DNA of 64,000 nt from Streptomyces europaeiscabiei (GTDB lineage Bacteria; Actinomycetota; Actinomycetes; Streptomycetales; Streptomycetaceae), in assembly GCF_036346855.1 (NCBI RefSeq), contig NZ_CP107841.1:9924001-9988000 (forward strand), in the 5' to 3' direction. Positions within the stretch are counted from its first letter, which is position 1. Each line of letters starts with the position of its first letter. Position numbers and translations under genes: made by a program. Positions 54,012-63,769 of this stretch are shown in pieces. The notes beneath the pieces are model-generated. The model did not search any database and had not been told where the DNA came from. It saw only the letters and a program-made list of their open reading frames with translations.

Positions 54012-54097
54012 CCGTCGAGAACGTCGTCGGCCTGGTCGTGGCCGTCGCCCTGCTGGGCTATCTCGTCCTCGCCCTGCTCTTCCCGGAGAGGTTCTGA
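54008..54097 (+). CDS. kdpF: KdpF, small subunit of the potassium-transporting ATPase
   Basis: GTG at 54008 encodes 29 residues: a short VEN start, a single membrane helix ([20 protein letters not shown]) and PERF at the end. Length and the final PERF match KdpF, which stabilises the KdpABC complex in the membrane. It overlaps the upstream peptide and precedes kdpA by 8 bases. Confidence 0.88.
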   Translation: MTVENVVGLVVAVALLGYLVLALLFPERF

Positions 54098-54105
54098 GCA
54101 CTGTC

Positions 54106-55770
54106 ATGGGTCCCGTACCTGCCGGCGTCCTCCAACTGCTCGCCCTGATCGCGGCGCTGGCCCTCGTCCACCGTCCCCTCGGCGACCACATGGCCAGGGT
54201 GTACTCCTCCGACAAGCACCGGCGTGTCGAGAAGTGGCTCTACAGGGGTATCGGTGCCGACCCCGACACCGAGATGCGCTGGCCCGCGTACCTGCGCGGC
54301 GTCCTCGCCTTCTCGGTCGTCGGCGTTCTCTTCCTCTACCTCCTCCAGCGGCTCCAGGGCGTCCTACCGGGCTCGCTCGGATTCGCCTCCGTCGACCCGG
54401 ACCAGGCGTTCAACACCGCCGCGTCCTTCGTGACCAACACCAACTGGCAGTCGTACTACGGCGAGCAGACCATGGGCCATGTCGTGCAGGTCGCCGGTCT
54501 CGCCGTACAGAACTTCGTGTCGGCCGCCGTCGGCATGGCGGTGGCCGTGGCCCTCGTACGGGGCTTCGCCAGGTCCCGCAGTGGTGAACTCGGCAACTTC
54601 TGGGCCGACCTGGTGCGCGGTGTCACCCGCATCCTGCTGCCGTTGTCGTTGGTCGCGGCCGTCGTACTGGTCGCCTGCGGTGCCATCCAGAACTTCTCCG
54701 GCATCCACGAGGTCGGACAGTTCACGGGCGGCTCGCAGCAGTGGAACGGCGGCGCGGTCGCCTCGACGGAGGCCGTGAAGGAGATCGGCACGAACGGCGG
54801 CGGCGTCTTCAACGCCAACTCCGCCCACCCGTTCGAGAATCCGACGCCCTTCACGAACCTCTTCGAGATCTTCCTGATGCTCGCCGTCCCGTTCGCCCTG
54901 ACCCGCACCTTCGGGACCATGGTCGGCAGCGTCAGGCAGGGCTACGCGATCCTCGCCACCATGGCCACCATCTGGGTCGGGTTCGTGGCGCTGATGATGT
55001 GGACCGAGTTCGCCCACCACGGCCCGGCGCTCCAGATCGCCGGCGGCGCGATGGAGGGCAAGGAGGTCCGGTTCGGGGTCGGCGGTTCGTCGATCTTCGC
55101 CGTCTCGACCACGCTCACCTCCACGGGCGCGGTGGACTCCTTCCACTCCTCCTTCACCGGGCTCGGCGGCGGCATCACCATGCTCGGCATGATGCTGGGC
55201 GAGATCGCGCCCGGCGGCACCGGCTCCGGCCTCTACGGCATGCTCGTCATGGCGATCATCGCCGTGTTCATCGCCGGGCTGATGGTCGGCCGTACACCCG
55301 AGTACCTGGGCAGGAAGATAGGCACCCGCGAGATCAAGCTCGCCGCCTGCTACATCCTCGTCACGCCCGCGCTCGTCCTCGTCTTCACCGCGGCGGCCAT
55401 GGCCCTGCCGACGCCGGGCCGCTCCATGACGAACTCCGGCGCGCACGGATTCTCCGAGATCCTCTACGCCTATACGTCCGCGTCGAACAACAACGGCTCG
55501 GCCTTCGCCGGGCTGAACGCCGACACCCGGTGGTTCAACAGCACGCTCGGCATCGCGATGCTGCTGGGCCGGTTCCTGCCGATGATCTTCGTCCTCGCCC
55601 TCGCCGGTTCGCTCGCAGAGCAGAGACCCGTGCCGGTGACGGCGGGCACACTTCGCACCGAAAAGCCCCTGTTCACGGGGTTGTTGGTGGGCGCGATCCT
55701 GATCATCACCGGGCTGACCTACTTCCCGGCCCTCGCGCTGGGCCCGCTCGCCGAAGGACTGGCGTCATGA
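54106..55770 (+). CDS. kdpA: KdpA, potassium-binding channel subunit
   Basis: The 554-residue protein (E. coli KdpA is 557) carries the selectivity-filter-like loops of the SKT superfamily: [60 protein letters not shown] and [14 protein letters not shown]. About ten membrane segments are visible. It binds K+ outside and hands it to KdpB. Its stop overlaps the kdpB start (ATGA). No truncation or missing motif was seen. Confidence 0.96.
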   Translation: MGPVPAGVLQLLALIAALALVHRPLGDHMARVYSSDKHRRVEKWLYRGIGADPDTEMRWPAYLRGVLAFSVVGVLFLYLLQRLQGVLPGSLGFASVDPDQAFNTAASFVTNTNWQSYYGEQTMGHVVQVAGLAVQNFVSAAVGMAVAVALVRGFARSRSGELGNFWADLVRGVTRILLPLSLVAAVVLVACGAIQNFSGIHEVGQFTGGSQQWNGGAVASTEAVKEIGTNGGGVFNANSAHPFENPTPFTNLFEIFLMLAVPFALTRTFGTMVGSVRQGYAILATMATIWVGFVALMMWTEFAHHGPALQIAGGAMEGKEVRFGVGGSSIFAVSTTLTSTGAVDSFHSSFTGLGGGITMLGMMLGEIAPGGTGSGLYGMLVMAIIAVFIAGLMVGRTPEYLGRKIGTREIKLAACYILVTPALVLVFTAAAMALPTPGRSMTNSGAHGFSEILYAYTSASNNNGSAFAGLNADTRWFNSTLGIAMLLGRFLPMIFVLALAGSLAEQRPVPVTAGTLRTEKPLFTGLLVGAILIITGLTYFPALALGPLAEGLAS

Positions 55771-57905
55771 CCACCGACGTAACGAAGCAAGAGGACGAGA
55801 TGTCCACGGCCACTCCCACCCGGGCGCCGCACAGTGACGTGCCCACCGGGCACGGGTCCGGCGAGGGCCGGGTCGGCGCCGGACTCTTCGACCCCGGGCA
55901 GCTGATCAGGTCGCTGCCGGACGCCCTCCGCAAGCTCGACCCGCGCGTGATGGTCAAGTCGCCCGTCATGTTCGTGGTGCTGGTCGGGTCCGTACTGACC
56001 ACGCTCTTCTCGTTCGCGGACCCGACCGACTGGTTCGGCTGGACCATCAGCGCCTGGCTCTGGCTGACCGTGGTCTTCGCCAACCTCGCGGAGGCGGTCG
56101 CGGAGGGACGCGGCAAGGCGCAGGCCGACACTCTGCGCAAGGCCAGGACGGACACCGTCGCCCGTCGGCTCTCCCCGGACACAGCGGCCGAGGAACGCGT
56201 GCCCGGCACCGAACTCCGCGTCGGCGACCGCGTCGTCTGTGAGGCCGGTGACATCATCCCCGGCGACGGTGACGTCGTCGAGGGCGTCGCGGCGGTCGAC
56301 GAGTCGGCGATCACCGGTGAGTCGGCCCCGGTCATCCGGGAGTCCGGCGGCGACCGGTCCGCCGTCACCGGCGGGACGAAGGTCCTCTCCGACCGCGTCG
56401 TCATCAAGATCACCACCAAGCCCGGTGAGACCTTCATCGACCGGATGATCAACCTCGTCGAGGGCGCGGCCCGGCAGAAGACGCCCAACGAGATCGCGCT
56501 GAAGCTCCTGTTGGCATCGCTGACCGTCGTGTTCCTGCTGGCGGTGGCGACCCTGCCCCCGTTCGCGGACCACGCGGGCACGCACCTCACGATGGTCGTC
56601 CTGGTCGCGCTGCTGGTCTGCCTCATCCCGACCACGATCGGCGCGCTCCTGTCCGCCATCGGCATCGCGGGGATGGACCGGTTGGTCCAGCGCAACGTCC
56701 TCGCGATGTCCGGCCGGGCGGTCGAGGCCGCCGGAGACGTGTCGACGCTCCTGCTCGACAAGACGGGCACGATCACCCTCGGCGACAGGCAGGCCGCCGA
56801 GTTCGTTCCGGTGCGTGGCACCACCGAGTCCGAGGTCGCCGACGCCGCCCAGCTCTCCTCGCTGGCCGACGAGACACCGGAGGGCCGCTCGGTCGTCGTA
56901 CTGGCGAGGACGAGCTACGGGCTGCGGGAACGGCACAAGGGAGAGCTGACCGGTGCCGAGTGGATCGCCTTCACCGCCCAGACACGGATGTCGGGTGTGG
57001 ACGTCGACGTGCGCAAGGTCCGCAAGGGCGCGGCCGGTTCGGTCACCGCCTGGGTGCGGGAGCGGGGCGGAACGGTCGCCGAGGATGCGGACGGGATCGC
57101 CGATCGGATTGCCGGAGCGGGCGGCACGCCCCTGCTCGTGGCGGTCGAGGACGCCGACGGAGCACGGGTGTTGGGCGTCATCCACCTCAAGGACGTCGTC
57201 AAGGACGGCATGCGTGAGCGGTTCGAGGAACTGCGGCGCATGGGCATCAGGACCGTCATGATCACGGGCGACAACCCACTGACCGCGAAGGCGATCGCCG
57301 AGGAGGCGGGCGTCGACGACTTCCTCGCCGAGGCCACCCCCGAGGACAAGATGGCCCTCATCAAACGGGAGCAGGCCGGTGGCAAGCTCGTCGCGATGAC
57401 CGGCGACGGTACGAACGACGCGCCCGCGCTGGCCCAGGCGGACGTCGGTGTGGCCATGAACACCGGGACCTCGGCCGCCAAGGACGCCGGCAACATGGTC
57501 GACCTCGACTCCGACCCGACCAAGCTCATCGAGATCGTCGAGATCGGCAAGCAACTCCTCATCACCCGGGGCGCGTTGACGACGTTCTCCATCGCCAACG
57601 ACGTCGCGAAGTACTTCGCGATCATCCCGGCACTGTTCGCTGCCGTGTACCCGGGCCTGGACAGGCTCAACATCATGCGGCTGTCCTCGCCCGACTCGGC
57701 GATCCTCTCCGCGGTCGTCTTCAACGCGCTGATCATCATCGTGCTGGTGCCGCTCGCGTTGCGGGGTGTGCGGTACCGGCCGATGAGCGCGGACAGGCTG
57801 CTCCGCCGCAACCTCGCCGTCTACGGTCTCGGCGGTCTCGTCGCGCCCTTCATCGGCATCAAGATCATTGACGTACTCGTCTCGCTCATCCCCGGGATCG
57901 GCTGA
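55767..57905 (+). CDS. kdpB: KdpB, P-type ATPase subunit
   Basis: The 712-residue protein has the P-type set: TGESAPV in the actuator domain, the phosphorylated Asp331 in [29 protein letters not shown] and [23 protein letters not shown] at 55767 overlaps kdpA; ATG 55800 is an alternative that would remove an acidic 11-residue leader. It hydrolyses ATP to drive K+ uptake at the cytoplasmic membrane under potassium limitation or osmotic stress. Confidence 0.96.
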   Translation: MTTDVTKQEDEMSTATPTRAPHSDVPTGHGSGEGRVGAGLFDPGQLIRSLPDALRKLDPRVMVKSPVMFVVLVGSVLTTLFSFADPTDWFGWTISAWLWLTVVFANLAEAVAEGRGKAQADTLRKARTDTVARRLSPDTAAEERVPGTELRVGDRVVCEAGDIIPGDGDVVEGVAAVDESAITGESAPVIRESGGDRSAVTGGTKVLSDRVVIKITTKPGETFIDRMINLVEGAARQKTPNEIALKLLLASLTVVFLLAVATLPPFADHAGTHLTMVVLVALLVCLIPTTIGALLSAIGIAGMDRLVQRNVLAMSGRAVEAAGDVSTLLLDKTGTITLGDRQAAEFVPVRGTTESEVADAAQLSSLADETPEGRSVVVLARTSYGLRERHKGELTGAEWIAFTAQTRMSGVDVDVRKVRKGAAGSVTAWVRERGGTVAEDADGIADRIAGAGGTPLLVAVEDADGARVLGVIHLKDVVKDGMRERFEELRRMGIRTVMITGDNPLTAKAIAEEAGVDDFLAEATPEDKMALIKREQAGGKLVAMTGDGTNDAPALAQADVGVAMNTGTSAAKDAGNMVDLDSDPTKLIEIVEIGKQLLITRGALTTFSIANDVAKYFAIIPALFAAVYPGLDRLNIMRLSSPDSAILSAVVFNALIIIVLVPLALRGVRYRPMSADRLLRRNLAVYGLGGLVAPFIGIKIIDVLVSLIPGIG

Positions 57906-57910
57906 AGGAC

Positions 57911-58582
57911 ATGAACACCTCCCTTGTGAACACCGCCCGCCTCCTGGGGGCGGGACTGCGGGCCCTGCTCGTGCTGACGCTCGTCACCGGGGTCGTCTAC
58001 CCGCTCCTCGTCACCGGCTTCGCCCAAGCTCTCTTCCACGACAAGGCGAACGGCTCCGAGATCAGGGACCACACCGGCCGGGTCGTCGGCTCCTCGCTCA
58101 TCGGGCAGTCGTACGACCTGCCGCCGAAGAAGGGCCAGGAGACCCCGGAGGCCGACCTGAAGTGGTTCCAGGGCCGCCCCGCGCGCGGCCTCGGCACCAA
58201 CAGCGTCAACACCCGCTACAAGCTCATCCTCTCCGGTGCGACCAACCGCTCCGCCGACAACGAACAGCTCATCCGGTGGGTGAAGGACGCCAAGGCCGCT
58301 GTGATCAAGGACAACTCCGTGGCCGGCCACCCGGTCGCGCCGTCCGACGTGCCCGCCGACGCGGTCACCTCCTCCGGCTCAGGCCTGGACCCGGACATCT
58401 CCCCGCAGTACGCCGACCTCCAGGTCCGCCGGGTGGCGGAGGAGAACGGACTGCCCGTCGGCCAGGTGCGGAAACTCGTCGACGAGCACACCGACGGCCG
58501 CACCCTCGGCTTCATCGGTGAGCCCCGGGTGAACGTCCTCGAACTGAACATCGCGCTCAAGGCACTCGCGGCGAAGAGCTGA
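57911..58582 (+). CDS. kdpC: KdpC, chaperone-like subunit of the potassium ATPase
   Basis: The 223-residue protein has one N-terminal membrane helix (LRALLVLTLVTGVVYPLLVT) and the conserved GSSLIGQSYDLP, QGRPA, DAVTSSGSGLDPDISPQYAD and ADLQVRRVAEENGLP blocks of KdpC. It is about 30 residues longer than E. coli KdpC in its middle part, as is usual in actinomycetes. GAAGGA precedes the ATG. It completes kdpFABC; the sensor pair kdpDE is not found here. Confidence 0.95.
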   Translation: MNTSLVNTARLLGAGLRALLVLTLVTGVVYPLLVTGFAQALFHDKANGSEIRDHTGRVVGSSLIGQSYDLPPKKGQETPEADLKWFQGRPARGLGTNSVNTRYKLILSGATNRSADNEQLIRWVKDAKAAVIKDNSVAGHPVAPSDVPADAVTSSGSGLDPDISPQYADLQVRRVAEENGLPVGQVRKLVDEHTDGRTLGFIGEPRVNVLELNIALKALAAKS

Positions 58583-58649
58583 GGGCACCCTGTTCGCCGC
58601 CGGCCGGGCACTGGGGCTGGCCATCGCCGCCGTACCGGCGCTGCTCTCG

Positions 58650-59210
58650 ATGGCCCTCCCGGCGGAGGTGTTCGTCAACCTGGTGCGGGTGGCCGCGTTG
58701 TGCGGGGCGGCGGGGATGGCGTTCGTCCTGGACGATCCCGCCCGGTACACCACCGGTGTCCTTCCCGTGCCGCGTCCGCTGCGGCAGGCGTTGCGCGTGG
58801 CCGTCGTCCTGCCGGCGGTCACGGCCTGGTGGGTGGCGGTGCTGGCCGTGCTGTGGGCGGGCACCGACGCCGGGGAACGGGCCGCGTTGCCGTCGGGGGC
58901 GGTCACGGCCGAGGCCGGCACACTGTGCGCGCTGGCGCTCGCTCTGGCCGCGGCGACGGTGCGGTTCAGCGCCATGAGTGTGCCGGGGCCCGCAGTGGCG
59001 GGCGCCGTGCTGGCGCTGCCGGTCATGGCCGGCGCGCTCCTCCCGCCACGCTTCGCGCTCTTCGCACCGCCGGGCGACCTGCGCTGGAACGACGCCCACG
59101 TGTTGTGGGCCGGAGCTCTCGCCGCCGTGCTCACCGCCTGGCTGGTGTGCGCCCCGGAGCCGCGCCGCCGCTTGGGAGGCCTGCGCCCGCAGCGCGGTGG
59201 GGGCGGCTGA
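58650..59210 (+). CDS. membrane protein, orphan ABC-type permease fragment
   Basis: The predicted product from ATG 58650 has 186 residues with four to five hydrophobic segments. In the same frame LFAAGRALGLAIAAVPALLS continues upstream to CTG at 58590, eight bases after kdpC, so the true protein is probably about 206 residues with a non-ATG start or a lost N-terminus. The pattern (DDPARYTTGVLPVPRPLRQA) is like small ABC-2-type permeases that normally follow an ATPase gene. No such ATPase is present, so it may be inactive. Confidence 0.5.
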   Translation: MALPAEVFVNLVRVAALCGAAGMAFVLDDPARYTTGVLPVPRPLRQALRVAVVLPAVTAWWVAVLAVLWAGTDAGERAALPSGAVTAEAGTLCALALALAAATVRFSAMSVPGPAVAGAVLALPVMAGALLPPRFALFAPPGDLRWNDAHVLWAGALAAVLTAWLVCAPEPRRRLGGLRPQRGGGG

Positions 59211-59351
59211 CCCTCACCGTCCGCCGGTGGGGAGTGCCGCGGTGCCGGGACCGGGACCGGAGTCCTGGGGCCCGGCATGTCTCCGCCCAGGACGCGGAAC
59301 CGTCCACCCGCCTCGCCCCCGCCGGGGCCACCGCAAGCTCGCCAACCGCAG

Positions 59352-59610
59352 TGGCGGGAGCTGGAGGACGACGCCTCGACCTTCCTGTCACGTGCGACGG
59401 GTGGCCTCGACATGAGGGAGGACCGTCACACGGGGCGATGGCATGTCTCCTGGCCGCTGCCGGTGTGCCCCATGAACTCCTCGGCCCGGAAGAGGCCTCG
59501 GAACGCCGGCCGCACCTCCGCATCACGGGCCCCGTGCTGTACCAACCCGACGCGGACCTCGTCGTCGACGCCGATCGGACCGTCGAGGCCTGCGTGCGGC
59601 GCGCGATCAT
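59352..59610 (+). pseudogene. sarcosine/N-methyltryptophan oxidase-like flavoenzyme relic
   Basis: One frame gives WRELEDDASTF then TGGLDMRED; the next frame gives MACLLAAAGVPHELLGPEEA, then RITGPVLYQPDADLVVDADR. Together they match the middle of FAD-dependent sarcosine oxidase-type proteins. The FAD-binding N-terminus and the C-terminal half are missing and there is a frameshift near 59425, so it is a relic. Confidence 0.5.
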
Positions 59611-59639
59611 GGTCCACGGTCATGGCCCCAGCCACCCCC

Positions 59640-59759
59640 CTGCGTCCCGGCGACGCCCTGCAGTTCGACGGCGAGGACCCGCGCGGCCCCGAACGCCTCG
59701 TCGAACTCCCGATCCGCTTCCTGACGGTGACGGCTTTCGGGGACAGCCCCCAGCACTGA
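59640..59759 (+). pseudogene. cupin/HutD-like C-terminal fragment
   Basis: The last 39 residues of a frame read LRPGDALQFDGEDPRGPERL then IRFLTVTAFGD, resembling the end of HutD-type cupin proteins. No upstream part is present, so it is treated as debris next to the flavoenzyme relic. The 59760-60005 stretch after it shows no gene. Confidence 0.3.
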
Positions 59760-60005
59760 GCCCGAGCGTCGGGGCCGGTATCGCACCGTGCGCAGTGCCG
59801 GGCGCCCCGGACCCGCCATCTGGCGGAGGTCCCACGCCGACCGCTCACGCAGGTCCGTGAGGCGGCGCCGTTCCGGGAGCGCGGCGGCTGGAGGCGGGGA
59901 CGGGCCCCGGACCGCAGCGGCGCCCGGACCGTCACCGGCGACGCCGCGGGTGCGGGCCCCGGCCGTACGGGAGAACCTGGGTGGACCTCCCGGAGGAGAA
60001 CGATC

Positions 60006-60938
60006 ATGACCCGACCGGTCCACGCATCCTCGCGCGGGGTGCGCCGGATCACCTTGGACGCCGCAGGGGTGCCGCTGTCCGCCCTGCTCGTCGAGCCGCC
60101 CGACGGTTCCGCGCGTGCCGTCGTGGTCGCGGTGCACGGCGGGGGCATGAACGCGGGCTACTTCGACTGCCGGGCCCACCCCGGGCAGTCGCTGCTGACC
60201 CTGGGGGCGGGCCTCGGCTACACCGTCCTGGCCGTGGACCGGCCGGGCTACCGACACTCCGCCGCCCGGCTGTCCCAGGGACAGGACCTGGCGGAGCAGG
60301 CCGTCTCACTGCGTGCGGCTCTGCGGGACTTCGCCTCCCGCCACACCACGGGCGCGGGTCTGTTCCTCCTCGCCCACTCCTACGGCGGCAAGGTGGCGCT
60401 CACCGCCGCCGCGGACCCCACCGGTCTGCCGCACCTGCTCGGGCTGGACATCTCCGGCTGCGGGCACGTCTACGCCGTCGAGCCGCACGAGTTGCCCACC
60501 ACCGACGACGACGGTGGCCGACTGCGCAGGAGCTGGGGGCCGCTGCGTCTGTATCCGCCCGGCACCTTCGCGGCGATCGGCTCGGTCGTCGAGCCCGTGC
60601 CCGCCCTGGAACGGGCCGAGCTGGCCCGCTGGCCGTTGCTCTTCCGTGCCACAGCGCCCCGCGTCCGCGTGCCCGTACGGCTGACCTTCGCCGAGCACGA
60701 GGCGTGGTGGCGCCACGACGACGCGTCCCTCACCGATCTGGCGGCGCACTTCACGGCCACCTCGCGTGTGCACGTCGATCGCCAGCCGGCGGCCGGGCAC
60801 AACATCAGCCTCGGCTGGGCCGCCCGCTCCTACCATCTGCGCGCCCTCGCGTTCCTCGAAGACTGCCTGGCCTCCCGCGAAGCGACCCTCACTCCGCACC
60901 CCGCCGTCCGCCCCCTGCCGTCCGCGACGGCCTCCTGA
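60006..60938 (+). CDS. alpha/beta hydrolase
   Basis: The 310-residue protein has the alpha/beta hydrolase order: oxyanion region VVAVHGGGMNAGYFD, nucleophile elbow LLAHSYGGK (Ser in H-S-Y-G), a LDISGCGHVYA strand and a late RQPAAGHNISLGWAARSYHL carrying the catalytic His. No signal peptide is seen, so it is cytoplasmic. The natural substrate is unknown; esterase or lactonase activity is likely. GGAGGAG lies before the ATG. The last 20 residues are Pro/Ala-rich. Confidence 0.85.
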   Translation: MTRPVHASSRGVRRITLDAAGVPLSALLVEPPDGSARAVVVAVHGGGMNAGYFDCRAHPGQSLLTLGAGLGYTVLAVDRPGYRHSAARLSQGQDLAEQAVSLRAALRDFASRHTTGAGLFLLAHSYGGKVALTAAADPTGLPHLLGLDISGCGHVYAVEPHELPTTDDDGGRLRRSWGPLRLYPPGTFAAIGSVVEPVPALERAELARWPLLFRATAPRVRVPVRLTFAEHEAWWRHDDASLTDLAAHFTATSRVHVDRQPAAGHNISLGWAARSYHLRALAFLEDCLASREATLTPHPAVRPLPSATAS

Positions 60939-61040
60939 CCCTCCCCCGCCCACTCGGGACAGCCTTCCGCTCGCTGTCCGTCCGCGACTTCCGGCACTTC
61001 GGGTGCGGACAGGTGCTCTCGGTGTCCGCAGATAGCACAG
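60929..61040 (+). pseudogene. N-terminal fragment of an MFS transporter
   Basis: Overlapping the end of the hydrolase gene, another frame reads PLGTAFRSLSVRDFRHFGCG then QVLSVSADSTG. This is the usual opening of actinobacterial MFS efflux proteins before the first helix. No transmembrane helices follow, so the gene is lost after about 35 residues. Confidence 0.4.
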
Positions 61041-61189
61041 GCCGCCGGCGGCCGGCCATCGCAGTGAGCCGGGCGGCGACCCGCGACACCGGGCCGGGCG
61101 CCCGCCGTGCACCCCCTGATCCTGCGGGCTCCGGCCCCTCGCCGCCCTCCTGGACGGCAGGATCCGGCTCATCGGTAGCCTGCTTCTTC

Positions 61190-61627
61190 ATGACGCGCGC
61201 TTGGATTCTGCCGATGCTGCTTGTGTGCTGCGGCTCAGTCGTCGCGACGGGGCTGATCTTCAGAGGGAGCCCCGTCGGAGCTTTGGCACTCCTGGTCGTT
61301 TTCGTACTGCTGGCAGGCGTGAACTCGCCTCTGCTCTTCCCGAAGTCCATCGGTGCGCTGGAAGCGCAGAGCCGCAGCGCGGTCGACGGGCGGCCGGTCG
61401 TCTACTGGCGGTCGGGCTGCAAGTACTGCCTCCGACTGCGCATCCGGCTGGGCCGAAGCGCCCGGCAGATGCACTGGGTCGACATCTGGCGCGACCCGGC
61501 CGGAGCGGCGGCGGTGAGGTCGGCCAACCATGGCGACGAGACCGTGCCGACCGTGTTCGTGGCGGGTCGGCCGCACGTCAACCCCACTCCGGAGTGGGTG
61601 CGCGAACAGCTCGTCCCTCCCGCTTGA
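61190..61627 (+). CDS. membrane-anchored glutaredoxin-like protein
   Basis: The 145-residue protein has two short hydrophobic segments (WILPMLLVCCGSVVATGLIF and VGALALLVVFVLLAGV). A thioredoxin-fold domain follows with active site CKYC in VVYWRSGCKYCLRLRIRLGR and the cis-Pro motif TVPTVFV. It resembles the mycoredoxin/glutaredoxin group that reduces mycothiol mixed disulfides, here tethered to the membrane with the domain after the second helix. ATG at 61190 is the first Met after a non-coding stretch; no strong ribosome binding site is visible. Confidence 0.75.
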   Translation: MTRAWILPMLLVCCGSVVATGLIFRGSPVGALALLVVFVLLAGVNSPLLFPKSIGALEAQSRSAVDGRPVVYWRSGCKYCLRLRIRLGRSARQMHWVDIWRDPAGAAAVRSANHGDETVPTVFVAGRPHVNPTPEWVREQLVPPA

Positions 61628-61853
61628 ATCCACGCGACGGCATGGCTGCCGGTGGCGCGACGGTGCGTGTCTCCTCGACGTCGGCGGTGGGTGCGGTCGG
61701 CGACGACGTCCCGGAGTCCGACCGGCGTAGGCTCCGCGTGGCCGCCGACTTCCCGGCGCCCCTGCGGCCCGCCGCAGTCGACGGTCGCAGCGATCCGAGC
61801 GGAGCTTGGTCCGGTGGAGTGAAGCCGGGGACGTGTATGGACAGTGCGAGGAC

Positions 61854-62780
61854 TCACTCTCCCCGCATCCACGCCCGCGTTCCGAACGAGGCACACGCGC
61901 GTGAGGCCACCGCGGCCGCTTCGCGCAGGGCATCCGCGAAGCCCGGCGACGTCACATCGTCCTGCACCGCGAGACGGTGGGCGAGCGCACCGTGCAGGAC
62001 GTCACCCGCGCCGAGCGTGTCCGCTACTTGTACGGCAGGGACGTCCACCGCGCCCCCGGCGTGGGGCCCCGCCCACAGGATGGGCTGCCCGCCCCGGCTG
62101 ACCGCCGACCAGCCGACCCCGTTGTCCCGCAGGAACCGCAGGGTGTCCGTCGGCGCGGCCGTCCGCGTCCCGGCGCCGGGCGGGCGGAAGTCGTCCGAGC
62201 AGACGGCCACGTCGATCCACGGCAGCAGCCGCTCCGTGCCGGCTTTCCAACTGCCCCCGTCGAGAACGGTCCGGCGTCCGGCGGCACGCGCCGCGCGGGC
62301 GGCGGCCGTGGCCAACTCCAGGTGGTGGCCGTCGAATTCGACGACGTCACAGGCCGCCACCAGCGCGTCGAGGCCGTCGGGCGGGGCGAGCCGGTGCGCC
62401 GTCGCGTTGGTCGAGGAGACGGCACGGTCTCCGCTGGACGCGGTCACCAGGACGGACGACACGGCGGGCGGCTCGACCGAGCCGGCCGCCAGGTCCACCA
62501 CGTTCACGCCCAGCCGGTCCAGGTCCGCCGCCACAACGATCCCCAGCGGATGGCAGCCGATCGCGGTGAGCAGCGTGGCCGAGCCGCCCAAGTGGGCGAA
62601 CGCGACGGCCGCGTTCGCGGCCGGACCGCCCGCGGCCACGACCTGCTCACGAGCCGTCAGCTTCTCGTTGACCCCCGGCACATGGTCGACGAGCTGGATC
62701 ACATCCAGCGTGCACAACCCGACGAACAGACCCTGTGGACGTTTCCGCGCCGCCACCGCCGGCTCGTGGACTGACTCCAT
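61854..62780 (-). CDS. PfkB-family carbohydrate kinase
   Basis: The 308-residue protein has the ribokinase-fold signatures: VGLCTLDVIQLVDHVPG and REQVVAAGGPAANAAVAFAH at the N-terminus, and the C-terminal DTLGAGDVLHGALAHRLAV with catalytic Asp in GAGD. It phosphorylates a sugar or nucleoside; the substrate is not clear from the sequence. ATG at 62780 is the likely start, although the ribosome binding site (GCGGAAACCC) is weak. It has no sugar transporter beside it. Confidence 0.85.
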   Translation of the reverse strand: MESVHEPAVAARKRPQGLFVGLCTLDVIQLVDHVPGVNEKLTAREQVVAAGGPAANAAVAFAHLGGSATLLTAIGCHPLGIVVAADLDRLGVNVVDLAAGSVEPPAVSSVLVTASSGDRAVSSTNATAHRLAPPDGLDALVAACDVVEFDGHHLELATAAARAARAAGRRTVLDGGSWKAGTERLLPWIDVAVCSDDFRPPGAGTRTAAPTDTLRFLRDNGVGWSAVSRGGQPILWAGPHAGGAVDVPAVQVADTLGAGDVLHGALAHRLAVQDDVTSPGFADALREAAAVASRACASFGTRAWMRGE

Positions 62781-62933
62781 CAGGGTTTCCGCTCTCGTGT
62801 CGCACGGTCGACTCGGCGACCATCTTCCACGACGGTCGCTCGGACGGCATCGGTCGCGATGGACCACTGCCCCTGCGTCGGCCGACGGGGAACGGTTCGC
62901 CGGTGAGAGGCCGGTCCTGCCCGGCCTGTCAGG

Positions 62934-63449
62934 TCAGCACCCTGCGGACGAGGTGTAGGAGGCGCTCCTCCAAGCGCCGTTGAGGTAGATGTGGTACACC
63001 CCGTCGATCCGCCGGAAGGTGACCTGCCCCGAGTTCTCCCATCCGACGTACCTGATGTCCCGGTTGTTGCCGAGGTCGGTGAGGGAGTTGTCCGCGACGC
63101 CCATGGTGAGGGGCCCCGCGCTGCCGTCGTCTTTCAGGCCGTACCAGTTCTGGAAGGCCTTGGTGGCCGCGATGGTACCGGTGCCGAAGTCGCAGTCGAT
63201 GGCGCCGGTGTAGAACCCCTCAGCCTTCATGACCAACTGCCACAGCGCCACCGCCCTGGTGTTGTTGTTGGAGTTGTGGTCCACGGGGCCCTCGTCGCCC
63301 CAGTCGTTCCGCACACCGGCGTTGCCCCAGTCGGCGCCACCGATGACGCCGCTGGAGACCGACGCGCCGGCCGTCGGCGCCGTCAGGACGCCGCCGCAGA
63401 CGACGGCCGCGGTGGTGAGGGCGAGGGTGATGCGCTTGGAGAGTCTCAA
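62934..63449 (-). CDS. secreted peptidoglycan-binding domain protein
   Basis: The 171-residue protein starts at TTG 63449 after AGGAAAGGA. It has a signal peptide ending near LTAPTAGASVSSG. A peptidoglycan_binding_1-like domain follows: LWQLVMKAEGFYTGAIDCDF then GTGTIAATKAFQNWYGLKDD. A C-terminal segment of about 45 residues (VTFRRIDGVYHIYLNGAWRS) ends with a single Cys. No catalytic domain is present. It may bind cell wall or act as a small exported partner of a wall enzyme. Confidence 0.8.
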   Translation of the reverse strand: MRLSKRITLALTTAAVVCGGVLTAPTAGASVSSGVIGGADWGNAGVRNDWGDEGPVDHNSNNNTRAVALWQLVMKAEGFYTGAIDCDFGTGTIAATKAFQNWYGLKDDGSAGPLTMGVADNSLTDLGNNRDIRYVGWENSGQVTFRRIDGVYHIYLNGAWRSASYTSSAGC

Positions 63450-63769
63450 AGGTTGTCCTTTCCTATGACGGCGATCGTCACCGAGCCGTCGGGGTCAAAG
63501 GTGGTGGAGTCGCGTCCGGCGGTGCGCCGGGACGGAGAGCCGACGCCCGCGTACAGCCGTCCGCAGGTCGCGGGCGCGACTCAACCGGGTCGGCGGGACG
63601 AAGTCCTGCCCTTGTGACACATGGCAGGCACACCGGTCGGCCCACTCCACCCGGTGGTTCGGGCCGCGACGCGGCACCAGGACTCGAGTGTCACGGGTGA
63701 GGGGTGGGATGTCGTTGTCGATCGGCGCCACCTCGTTGACAACGCGTGCCGGACCTTTCCCCGCGCGGG
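63450..63769. other. gene-free spacer
   Basis: About 320 bases between the AraC gene end and the secreted protein start. The ribosome binding site of the TTG start lies at its left edge. No other gene, repeat or strong hairpin was recognised. Confidence 0.5.
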
